From Cryptomeria japonica (taxonomy: Eukaryota > Streptophyta > Pinopsida > Cupressales > Cupressaceae), in NCBI RefSeq assembly GCF_030272615.1, contig NC_081412.1, forward strand, positions 101,119,796-101,183,795: a DNA stretch of 64,000 nt, written 5' to 3'. The notes under the pieces were generated by a model. The model was given only the letters and a program-made list of their open reading frames with translations. It had not been told where the DNA came from and did no database searches. The translations under genes and the position numbers were made by a program. Each line of letters starts with the position of its first letter. Within the stretch, counting starts at the first letter, position 1. Shown piece after piece: positions 10,685 to 20,558 of this stretch.

Positions 10685-11550
10685 CCTTGGTATTTGCCTT
10701 TCTTTCGGTCAACCATAGGGAGGGAGAGAGAGAGAGGTGAAGAGAGAGATGGAGGGAGAGAGTGAGAAAGAGAGAGGGAGGAAGGTTGGGTTTGAGGGAG
10801 AGAGTAGAGGGAGAAATTCCAAGTGCAAGAGAGGTAGATACTTGAGAGAGAGGTAGGGGTTGAGGAAGAGAGAGTGTGTGGGGGAATGTAGGGAAAGAGA
10901 AGGAGAGACTAGAAAGAGAATGCTGATACGAGCATGCTGATTACTGAAAGTTGAATATCTAAAATTTATATGAATACTCAAAAAACTAGAATCTACATTA
11001 TAACTCCTAGAGATCTGGAACCACTCTCAAACATCTTGACAATATGTTATATTATATATATATATTTAGAATTATAAGAGAGAAACTAAAGGAGAATGAT
11101 AATTTGCAATTTCCAAATTGAAAATATACTTGTCAAAATGCAAATGCATTTGGTACACGCCAAATTTAGCACCCATCTTATTTGGTATGCACCCTATTTG
11201 GTGTGCCCAAACCTTAGGTTTGGCATGCCAAGCCCATTTGGAGAGCACTAAATAGGGTGCATGCCTTATTTGACATGCACCAAAGTACTTGATGGGGGCC
11301 AAAAATTTTTTTGGCACCTTTTTGGTTCCCCATCTTGGTGCACTCACCCTACATTGAGTTCATTTCTTAAAGCCTTCATACATGTTTCATGTTGTTATAT
11401 GATCCTTTTAAATAAGTTAATGGAATATTTGGATTACATTAAAATGTTAGTGGACATTTCAAGTGGTATCTTTGTTAATCCTAGAGATGATATTAAAATA
11501 AATTATACTTGTACCATGATGGCTTCATTGGTTAGGAAATACCATATCAT
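10555..11550. repeat. Roughly 1-kb tandem unit, copy 3
   Basis: It has the same order of blocks, starting at TTCCTTCCTCCCTCCC and ending near AGGAAATACCATATC, just left of the gypsy insertion at 11574. The ORFs in it are not conserved between the three copies and are not treated as genes. Confidence 0.85.
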
Positions 11551-11573
11551 TTGCATTCATATTGGGGGGTTTG

Positions 11574-12344
11574 TGAAGCAGTCATCGGTGAGGAGGGACC
11601 TCAAGGAGATCAATCTAGACTAGTTAGCAAGAGTAAAAAAAAACAAAAAGACACAGATAGATGGAGGCAATGCAAAACATATAGTTTTATTGCATGATTT
11701 TTTATTACATCCAATTGGTAACAACCGGGTTACAATATACCGATACACAAGCCTAGTAGAATAGGTCACAACCAGGACCTTGAATCGAATGATCTATCTT
11801 CTAGGAACAATCTATCTATCTAATATTTTGATTGATTCTAAAGCACGATTACAAATATATATATTGTTCCAAAGGATCCAGTAAACCTAAAAGGGATCAA
11901 AACCCGAAGAACAAGACCTAACATTCAAAATGAACAAAGTCGGCCTCCGCCAAGAGATTCCTCCAGAAAATCCAAAGGATGAAGCATAGAAGGTCATAAA
12001 CATGCCAAGAAACATCAAGATCAATGCTCAAGGCTCCGCAAGATTCATAATGGGTTCCAGTAGATCATTAGAATAGGTCTCAGGCAACCGGTAACAAAAG
12101 AACAACCAGTAACAAGAAACTGCCAAGGAAACCGGTGGTGATATTTTGCCAGCAAGTGATCCAAATGACACATGGTTTGAAAGAAAGAAAGATGATCAAG
12201 TCTTCAAGTAGAGTCCAACTCCACAAGATCTGGTGAGCCAAAATGAGGACACATAGAAAGAAAATTGAAACTGCAAACAAAACATAAAGGAAAATGTTTT
12301 TGGTTGATGCAAGATTGCTATGAACTAGGGACGCTTCTGCATCA
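11574..12344 (-). repeat. 3' LTR of the gypsy element (left)
   Basis: It starts TGAAGCAGTCATCGG and ends ...CTTCTGCATCA, matching the right LTR throughout (GACCTCAAGGAGATCAAT, GTAACAACCGGGTTACAA, CCAAAGGATCCAGT). No clean polypurine tract borders it on the internal side. Confidence 0.9.
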
Positions 12345-12557
12345 GACATCCAGGGTTAAAGAAAAGTGAGTCTCTCACTTTTCTAAGGTTAGAGGGAAAC
12401 CAAGGTGGTCTACCTTTTCCTAAGAAATCCAAGATGAATCTTCAACTGGTTTTCTCTTCCATTTCACAATATATTGTTTATACTATTTGTTCTGGGTACT
12501 ACACCCAATCCTGCTATCCAAAATCTCTTCAATCTGATCTAGTTCCTTCAAGGGAAA

Positions 12558-12836
12558 TCATTTCTCAAGGTCTGCAACACTGTCCTCACTAAATTCTAGT
12601 TCATGGTATTCATGAAGATCTTCAATGTTGAATATAGGTGAAATAATTAGACTATCTGGTAGCTCCACTTCATATGCATTTCCAGAACTAAACTTTCTCA
12701 AAATCTTACAAGGTCCAAACTTCTTCATTTGCAACTTATTATAAGTTCCAACTGGGAATCTCACTTTCTCAAATATACCATTACTTCATCACCAACTTCA
12801 ATTTCCTTTTGTCTCCTCTTCTCATATGCCTTCTCC
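12558..12836 (-). pseudogene. C-terminal tail of the gypsy integrase
   Basis: The open segment 12764-12558 reads like the conserved gypsy integrase tail, which has a GPFKIL...AYELELP...ISPIFN pattern (here GPCKILRKF and ISPIFNIEDL). This small beta-barrel domain follows the catalytic core and helps bind DNA. No chromodomain is evident after it. Confidence 0.7.
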
Positions 12837-13640
12837 TTATATTTTTTGTTCATGTCTTCCAAATGCTGCCATGTGATCTGCAAAATCTTCTGCTTCTGAA
12901 CTCTTCTGGTCTTCATTGCTAATGTCTCTCAATTTTTCTATTCCTCTAGGATGCACTCCGGTAACAATCTCAAACGGTGTTTTTCCAATATTTCTATTCA
13001 CCGAATTGTTGTAGGCAAATTCTGCTTGTGCAAGGATCAAATCCCAACTTCTGATTTTATCTCCCACTAAACATCTCAATAAGTTTCCCAAGCTCTGGTT
13101 AACAACTTCTATCTGTCCATCAGTCTGTTGATGAAAATTAGAATTGAACTTCAAATCTATCTTCATCTTCTTCCAAAGTGTTCTCCAAAAATAGCCAACA
13201 AACTTAGTGTCTCCATCTAAAACTATGTTCTTAGGTAATCCATGCAATCTCACCACTTCCTTGAAAAATAGGTCTGCTACATGTAATGCATTTGCTTCTT
13301 ACAAGGTTTGAAATGAGCCATCTTAAAAAATCTATCCACTACCAAAAATATAGAATCATTCCCTCTCGATGTCTTAGGAAATCCAAGTACAAAATTCATG
13401 CTTATATCCTCCCAAGGTCTTACCGGTACTATCAAAGGTATATACAATGCCACATTATGACTACTACCTTTTGAAACTTGACAAACTCGACAACTCTACA
13501 CATATCTCTTAACATCCTTATGAATATGGGGCCAAAAGTACTACTCACTCACCAATGCAACTATTTTGTCAATGCTAAAATGTCCAACTAAACCTCCACT
13601 ATGTTTCTCTTTTATTAGGTTCTCTATCATGGAACTCTTT
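12837..13640 (-). pseudogene. Gypsy integrase: zinc-binding domain and catalytic core
   Basis: The HHCC zinc-binding domain is visible near 13595-13470 (KHSGGLVGHF, then CRVCQVSKG). The DDE core follows. The first Asp region reads DISMNFVLG where relatives have DISMDFVLG, so the first catalytic Asp is probably lost. The second (LDGDTKF) and the Glu segment (TDGQIEVVNQSLGNLLR) look intact. Stops near 13495 and 13270 break the frame. In an active element this enzyme inserts the cDNA into host DNA. Confidence 0.8.
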
Positions 13641-13745
13641 GGTATGCACAACTGAACTCCCTTGAATAACATCCCATCTTGAATGAAATAATCCTACCAT
13701 TTTATCCTATCAAAAAATAACCGGTTCATTACATGCTTTCCAAGG

Positions 13746-14210
13746 TTATGCAAAATTCGAGTCTTCATCATACAAGGTCTTCAAATCTTCAAAACCTAAT
13801 ACTGTCACTCTCATTTCTGTCAGCAAATTCCTTCTCCTACTCAATGCATTAGCAACTTTGTTAGATTTACCACTTCTATTCTTCAACACAAAGGTGTAAC
13901 TCTGCAATAATTCTAGCCATCTCATATGTCTCTGATTCAACTTACTCTGACTATTCAAATACTACAAAGCTTGATGATCTATATACAACACAAACTCCTA
14001 AGGAAACAAGTAGTGTCTCCATTTCTTCAAGTATTGAACTATGACATAAAATTCCAGATCATGCATTGAATATCTCTTCCAGGAATCATTCAATTTCTCA
14101 CTAAAATAGGCTACTTCTCTCCCTTCTTGACTCAAAACTGCTCCTATTGTTGTTCCACTTGCATCACAATCCACCTGAAATACCTTATTAAAATCCAGTA
14201 AAGCTAACAC
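13746..14210 (-). pseudogene. Gypsy RNase H domain
   Basis: The segment 14210-13998 contains [16 protein letters not shown] and [13 protein letters not shown], the usual gypsy RNase H start. The continuation 13958-13746 includes NQRHMRWLELLQSY and ends at SNKVANALSRR. Two stops between them (near 13999 and 13960) fall where related elements commonly have Lys or Gln. Confidence 0.8.
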
Positions 14211-14972
14211 AAGTTACTAAGTCAGTTTTTTCTTTAACAATTCAAAATTTTGTTTTCTTTGGTGGTCCACTTGAATTCCTTCCAATCTCCTCTCATGGTC
14301 TCACTCATAGGGTTACAAATTGAACTAATTTTTTAAATAAACTTCTAGTAAAAACTAGCCAATCCATGAAATGATCTTACCTCTCCAATGATTTATGGTG
14401 TAGGCCACTCAACAATGGCTTTCACTTTCTTAGGGTTCATCTTCAAACCATCCCTAGATATCACAAATCCTAAATAGACTAACTCATCCTTCATGAAAGT
14501 ACAGTTATTGATATTGATCAACAACTTTTATTCTCTCAACCTCTATAAAACTTGTCTTAACTGCAACAAATGCTCCTCTTTTGTTCTACTGAAAAATCAG
14601 AATGTCATCCAAATACACAATAACAAACTTACACAAAAATTTCTTCAATACCTCATTCATCAGCCTCATGAAAGTGCTCGATGCATTAGTAAATCCAAAA
14701 GGCATCACCAACCATTCATATATTCCTTCATTTATCTTAAATGTTGTCTTCCACTCATCACCTTCTTTGATCCCGATTTGATGATATCTACTCTTTAAAT
14801 CTATGTTTGTAAAGTATTTTGCTCCACTCAAATAGTCCATTATGTCATCCATCCTAGGCAAAGGAAATCGATATTTCACAGTGATATTGTTTATTTCTCT
14901 TGAATCAGTAAACATCCTGCATTCTCCATTCTTCTTAGGTGCTAATACTACTAGTACTGCACAAGGGCTCAA
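14211..14972 (-). pseudogene. Gypsy reverse transcriptase
   Basis: The clear part is 14972-14586: [18 protein letters not shown] (fingers), [15 protein letters not shown] (motif A), [14 protein letters not shown] (motif B) and [11 protein letters not shown] (motif C, the YxDD active site). The aspartates of motifs A and C are present. The rest, to 14211, is broken by stops and shifts. This domain copies the RNA into cDNA. Confidence 0.9.
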
Positions 14973-16009
14973 ATTCTCTTGATCAAACCCTTCTTCAATA
15001 GTTCCTGTACTTGTCTATTTAGTTCTTCATTCTCTACTAGTGCCAACCGATGTGCAACTTTGTTAGGCAAACTAGCTTGGGGAACCGAGTCCATACAATG
15101 ACTAATACTTCTAATAGGTGGCAATCCATCAGGTACATTATCTAAAATGATGTCCTCATATTCTATCTGCAAATCTCTTATCTCTTCCAAGTGTTCTTCC
15201 AGTTTTGGTCTCTCAAACTTCTTACGAATTAAGGCAAAACACACATTCTCATGTCTCAGTCCATCCATGAATTTCCTTCTATCTACTAAACAGACTCTGG
15301 TATTTGTACATACTTCACTCTTCAAAGGTTCCTCCAAAGGTAACAAGGTTTGCTTCATCCCATTGGCCACAATAGTGTATGTATTCTTCCTCCCATCATG
15401 TATCGCCCATCTATCAAACTTCCAAGGTCTTCCTAATAAAAGATGACAAATATCCATAGCCATAATATCACACAAAACTTCATTAGGATAATTCCCAATT
15501 TTCAATTTTACCAAACAAAGTTTACTTACTAACAACTTATGTTCATCCTGAATCCATGCTATCTCATAAGGCTTAGGGTGTTTCAATCTCTCCAATTTCA
15601 ACTTATTCACCATCTCTTCTGAAACAAGATTATCTGGAATACAATTATCAATAAAAACTTTGCAACACTTATTGGATGCCTTACATTTGGTCTTGAACAA
15701 ATTATTTGTCTGTAAGGGTTCTTCATCTCCTCTGGTATGACACAAAGCTCTCCTCATCATCGACAATTCTCCATCTTCTGGATTATTGTCTGATCCAGTG
15801 GGGTTTTCTTCCACCACTATTTCTCTTCCAATAGCCTCTATCTTCTTACATTCAAATGCACAGTGTCCTTCTCCTCCACACTTAAAGTGGGTTCCTTTAA
15901 ATGTCCACTTATCTTGTCTTGCAAAGTTCTCATTCCGATAACCATCCGGTTCTCTCCTCCAGTAGAAATTTTTATCATCCTTCCGATATGAATTACCTTC
16001 TTTTCTCAC
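14969..16009 (-). pseudogene. Gypsy Gag zinc knuckle, protease and linker to RT
   Basis: A 346-codon open segment. Near residue 40 the nucleocapsid knuckle reads HFKCGGEGHCAFEC, with the first Cys replaced by His. From about residue 115 a retropepsin-like fold follows, but the active site reads VFIDNCIPDNLVSEE rather than D-S/T-G, so it is probably inactive. The segment ends in the pre-RT linker ([18 protein letters not shown]). It overlaps the preceding gag segment by a few bases in another frame, indicating a frameshift near 16000. Confidence 0.8.
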
Positions 16010-16853
16010 TTCCTTGTCCTTGGTCTGATTTGTACTGGTTCCTTTCCTCCTTGAAATCTTCCTTTGGTAAATCTTCCACCTCTACCTCTCTGTGCTCATG
16101 TCTTTTGTTCAATTTCTCTTCAGCCTTTAGTGCATACTGGTAAGCCTCTTCAACACTCTCTAATTTGATCATACCGAGTTCATCTTCTATAGACATCCAC
16201 AATTCATTCAAATATATTGCAATTTGTTCAACTTCATCATCAACATGCTGGATCTGATGTTCAATTTCTAAAATGATTCGGTGTACTCCTTTACACTAGA
16301 TTCCTTATGTCTTAGGTTCTACAACTTCTAGAACAAATCCACTTGATGATTCACCAAGATAAAATTTTGATGTCAACTTAGCAATCATCCAATCCCATGT
16401 CTTAATATTTTCTTTACCTCTTCTTTGTCTATCAACTTGCAAATGCTCCCACCAAAGAGATGCATGACCTTTCAACCAGGTACAAACATATTTCACCTTC
16501 CTCTCTTCTGTAGTGTTTTCAAAATTAAAATACTTCTCCATCTCCAAGATCCAATCCATCAATTCATCTGAATCTAACTTCCCATCATATTCCAGTGGGG
16601 TAAAATAAGGTTTAGTGTTCTCCCTACTCAAAACCCTTAGAAACCTTTCTTCATCCGGATCAACTATCGGTAGGTTCACTTGTTCTACCGAGGCTTCTTC
16701 TCCTTCATCTTCACTTAAATATTCAATATGTCGGCCTCTTCTCTAGGCTGTCTCCACGGCTTCTAACTGGGCTACTATTCCTTGCAACATCTCCATCACA
16801 ACAGGTTCTGCATTCCCACATGCTCCACCATTCCTAGTTCCTCTTTGCACCAT
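15993..16853 (-). pseudogene. Gypsy Gag capsid region
   Basis: A probable start codon at 16851-16853 precedes MVQRGTRNGG. A TAG near 16744 falls at a likely Gln position. The segment 16679-16305 contains the retrotransposon Gag core (LDSDELMDWILEMEKYF, VKYVCTWLKGHASLWWEHL), and 16211-15993 continues it (SVEEAYQYALKAEEKLNKR). The protein would form the particle that packages element RNA. Confidence 0.8.
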
Positions 16854-16941
16854 TGATTCAAACTAGTCCTCTTCAATTCTAGGTCAGATCCGCAATCCGT
16901 CACCCTACAACAAAATTTCATGACACACAACCTCTAGAATG

Positions 16942-16962
16942 AAAGTTCCTTCTCATACCACT
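16942..16962 (-). promoter_or_regulatory. Primer-binding site of the gypsy element
   Basis: The reverse complement reads AGTGGTATGAGAAGGAAC next to the right LTR. TGGTATGAGAAGG is close to the initiator Met-tRNA primer site TGGTATCAGAGC. It marks 16963-17700 as the 5' LTR. Confidence 0.6.
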
Positions 16963-17700
16963 TAAAGCAGTCATCGATGATGAGAGACCTCAAGGAGATC
17001 AATTTGGATCAATCAACAAGAGTAAACACAACGGAAACACACTGATAATTTTATTACATGAAATTTGATTACATCCAATTGGTACCAACCGGGTTACAAC
17101 ATACCGACATAGAAGACGGTCGAATAGGTCACAATCAAAACATAAATTGAATGATCTATCTGAAATTCTGATTGATTCTAAATTTATTACATTCTAAAAC
17201 ATTATTATAAATATATATATCGATCCAAAGGATCCAGTCGACCCAAAAAAGATCAAAACCCGAAGAACAAAACCTAACATACAAAATGAACAAAGTCTTC
17301 CTTCGCCAAGAGATTCCTTTTCAGAATTCAAAGGATGAAATGTAGAAGGTCCACCACATGCCAAGAAACAATGAGATCAATGCTAAAGGCTCCTTAAGCT
17401 TCAAAATGGGTTCTGGTAGATCACTAGAATAGGTCTCAGGCAACCGATAACAAGGGAACAACCGGTAACAAGAAAGTGTCAAGGAAACCGGTGGCGATAT
17501 CTTACCGGAAAATGATCCAAATAAGATGTGGTTTGAAAATAAGAAAGATGATAAAGTATTCAAGTACAATCCAACTCGACAGGATCTGGTGAGCCAAAAT
17601 CGGGACACACAGAAAGAAAAATGAAACTGCAAACAAAACATAAAGGAAAATGTTTTTGGTTGATGCAAGATTGTTGTGAACCGGGGATATTCCTACATCA
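16963..17700 (-). repeat. 5' LTR of the gypsy element (right)
   Basis: It starts TAAAGCAGTCATCG, where the left LTR has TGAAGCAGTCATCG, so the terminal TG has become TA. It ends ...TATTCCTACATCA. It is about 33 bp shorter than the left LTR through small deletions and differs at many single bases, indicating an old insertion. Confidence 0.9.
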
Positions 17701-17709
17701 GTTTGATAT

Positions 17710-19070
17710 TGATGAATAATGATGAACAACAAATACCCTAACTAGTACTAAGAGGGGGGGTGAATCAGTACATACAAAAACTTCTCCACAACTTATCAAG
17801 TTAAAACAATGCTAACCGGTTGTCTTCATCAATGAACTTAACCATGGAAATATCGATTAAACATAGTAAGACTTCAGATAGCTAAACCAGTAAAATTGAA
17901 TACTTCAAATATCATTCAACACTTGATAACTACTTCACCATTATACGTATGCATGTGTTGAATCAGTAATACCATAACCATTAGCTTTGCATGCATAATC
18001 ACTTAAACAAAGACTACACAATCATCACATGAAAAATGCACAACTCATAACATAGATTTTTCACATGGAAACCCAAATGGGAAAAAACATGGTGGGGATG
18101 AATACCCACAAGCTTGTTTTTGAACTCTTTTGAAGCTTGCTCTATTAGGATCCTAGTTCAGTGAAAGACTTTACAATAAGGTTCTGCTAGGAACCAGTCC
18201 TGTTAAAGATCAACCGGTTAAGGGATGGGTATATACCCTATTAAAGGTTGAAACCTTGTTAAAGGTTACCTTGCTAGAGGATTTGAAGAACTCAATGAAT
18301 TTGAGTCACCTGGTTAGAGGTTTTACAATAAGCCTGTTAAAGCTACCTAACAAAGGGGTTTTCCTATTGTTGAAATGGTTAGAAGACAACAGGTAAAGCT
18401 TTGATCTGATAACAACACTACATGCTAATGCAAATCCTTTTCAGCTCCTCTACTATGCAATCACACTTTGCAGTTTTCCACTCACTCGTCTGGCAAGTAT
18501 CTCATCACTCGGATGTAAACACAAAACTTTTCCAACAACTTACAATAACAAACATCATCGACCTTATAGACAACAATTAGGTCAGTAACATAACCCTAAA
18601 CCCTAAGCATTTTAGGTTTACAATTAAAAGCAGTCCAATCCTGATTGTCCAAACACTTTGCATAGAATAAAACAATCTCAAATAAATCACAAGTCATTCT
18701 GCATCATTCATTCTTCATTGGATATGGGAATCAGTAACCCATCATGCTCTCTTCCCATACCACTAAGAAAAATGCCCATTCCCGAGGTAGACATTTAATG
18801 CAATTGATCTTCACATGCAATATCTTCAAGGAAATCCTTCACGTGCAAAAAAATGATATGGCATCTTGATCTCATCCTTATCTCTTAGCAAACTCATCAT
18901 AGAATGTCACTGGTTGCATCACACAAGCTAGATTGCCAAACTAAAAACCCTAGAGCTGAGACTACAAACTGGTAGTCACACTTAGTGAAACCATGACACC
19001 AGTTCACTTCATCTCTTCATACCGGTTCTCCAACTTGAACATCAATAACAACTTCTTCCAACCTTCATAC
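17710..19070 (-). repeat. Copia-2 3' LTR, main part
   Basis: It begins TGATGAATAATGATGAAC. It matches 30933 onward almost base for base, with small differences. It contains the shared module at 18058-18112 and the telomere-like AACCCTAAACCCTAAG at 18592-18606. It is cut at 19070 by Copia-1; the remaining 79 bp follow at 26374. Confidence 0.9.
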
Positions 19071-20487
19071 TGTTGGCATTATGTGAACCGGTATGAGGAC
19101 ATAATGACATTGTGTGTTTTCATTGATGTCAATATGCTAAAGAGGTGAGAACCGACATATGTGAGAACCAGTATAACACTGTGAACTGACATTTGTGCAA
19201 AAGTGAAGCGGTGTGTTTGTTAAAGGTGAACTGACATATGGTTATGGGAACTGGCACATGGAAGCACTGTATGACTACAGGTTGGTAGTCTCAACTTCAG
19301 GGTTTATGGTTGAAGTGCTTCAAGCCTGTGTGCCTCAACTAGTGATTTTGGGTGATGAGTTAGCATGGTAATGAAGAACAGATCGTGTTGCCACGTAAGC
19401 CTTGTGCGTGTGAAGGATCTTGCATGAAGGATATTGTTCCTATCTACCTTGGGAATGTGTGAAGTCTATAAATGGTGATAACTTATGATGGGTTATCAGC
19501 CGCTATGAAATTGGTGGAAAATGGACAATGGAGATTGGATCAAGATTGTTGCATTTAATGCAGTGTACTCAATAGTCAGGATTCAACCGTTTGAATTCCT
19601 TAACATAACAGGTTTTAGGGTTTAAGGTTTATGCTACCGACCTATCTGTTTTCCTATAAGTTCAATGTTGTGATTCTTTTTGAGGTTGTTGGAAAAAGTT
19701 GTGTGTGTGTATCCAAGAGAAGGGATACGTGATTCTTGCAAGACCAAAAGGAGAGGAGTGATACCTACAGAGTGTAAGTGCAGAAGGTGAAGATGAGCTT
19801 AAGCGGATCTGCATTGGCATTGAGTGTTGTTACAAGATCATTGTAATACCTGTTGATCTCTAACCACCTTAATAGTTGGAAAATCCCTTAACAGGGTGAC
19901 TCAAAACAATTGAGTTCTTGAAATCCTCTAACAAGGTAACCTTTAACAGGGTTTAACCCTTAACCGGGTGATCCCTAACAGGATCGGTTCCTAATAGAAC
20001 CTATTGTATCAGTCTTTAACCAGACAAGGCTCCTAACAAAGAGGACTTCTAAAGAGTTCAAAAACAAGCTTGTGGGTATTCATCCCCACCATGGTTTTTC
20101 CCTGTTGGGTTTCCACGTGAAAATTATGTGTGTCATGTGTGATGTCTTCTTCATGTGATGCTTTGTTGTTTTCTGTCAAGCGGTGAATCTTGTTGATCTA
20201 GTTGCTCATATGTATATCTTTGATGATAAATTACTTTTTAATGTATTAGGGTGAAATGGAAATGAAGTGTTAGAGTATATGATAAGATAGGTATTAACCG
20301 GTTTATGCTTGTCTCAGTTATTCTGGGTTTTTGTTGGTTGTACTCTGTTTTAGGACTTGTGTTATTGTTTGTCTGTCAATGCACAATGTCTGTTGACAAA
20401 TCGGTCTAAGAGTGTGTTTTTGTCTGTACTGATTCACCCCCCCTCTCACTATCGGTTTGGTACTATTCTTTCATCGTTGAGTTATCA
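19071..20487 (+). repeat. Copia-1 5' LTR
   Basis: It starts TGTTGGCATTATG and ends GTTGAGTTATCA. By eye, about 16 of the first 170 bases differ from the 3' LTR, mostly transitions, so the insertion is not recent. The degenerate CTAACAGGGT repeats lie at 19845-20065 and the shared hairpin module at 20068-20122. Confidence 0.95.
19466..19473 (+). promoter_or_regulatory. Candidate TATA box of Copia-1
   Basis: CTATAAAT lies about 400 bp into the 5' LTR, followed by a region conserved between the LTRs. The matching place in the 3' LTR (near 25287) reads CTGTAAAC, so the box is lost there. No transcript data are available, so the start site is not known. Confidence 0.4.
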
Positions 20488-20505
20488 ATTGGTATCAGAG
20501 CGTTC
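20488..20505 (+). promoter_or_regulatory. Copia-1 primer-binding site
   Basis: TGGTATCAGAGC at 20490-20501, two bases after the LTR end, is the standard plant copia site complementary to the 3' end of initiator Met-tRNA. Confidence 0.9.
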
Positions 20506-20558
20506 TCCAGGTCCTCTGTGCTATAACCTTAACCGCTTGAGGTAAAGATCTTAGTCTA

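Larger units (their letters stand above)
11574..17700 (-). mobile_element. Complete but inactive Ty3/gypsy LTR retrotransposon, TSD GTTTG
   Basis: Two LTRs flank an internal region coding on the minus strand in the order gag, protease, RT, RNase H, integrase; integrase last is the Ty3/gypsy order. The flanks are GTTTG at 11569-11573 and GTTTG at 17701-17705. Both gag and pol carry stops and frameshifts, and several catalytic residues are changed. The element lies between the GA/CT tandem array on the left and Copia-2 on the right; Copia-2 begins five bases after this element's right TSD starts to end. Confidence 0.9.
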
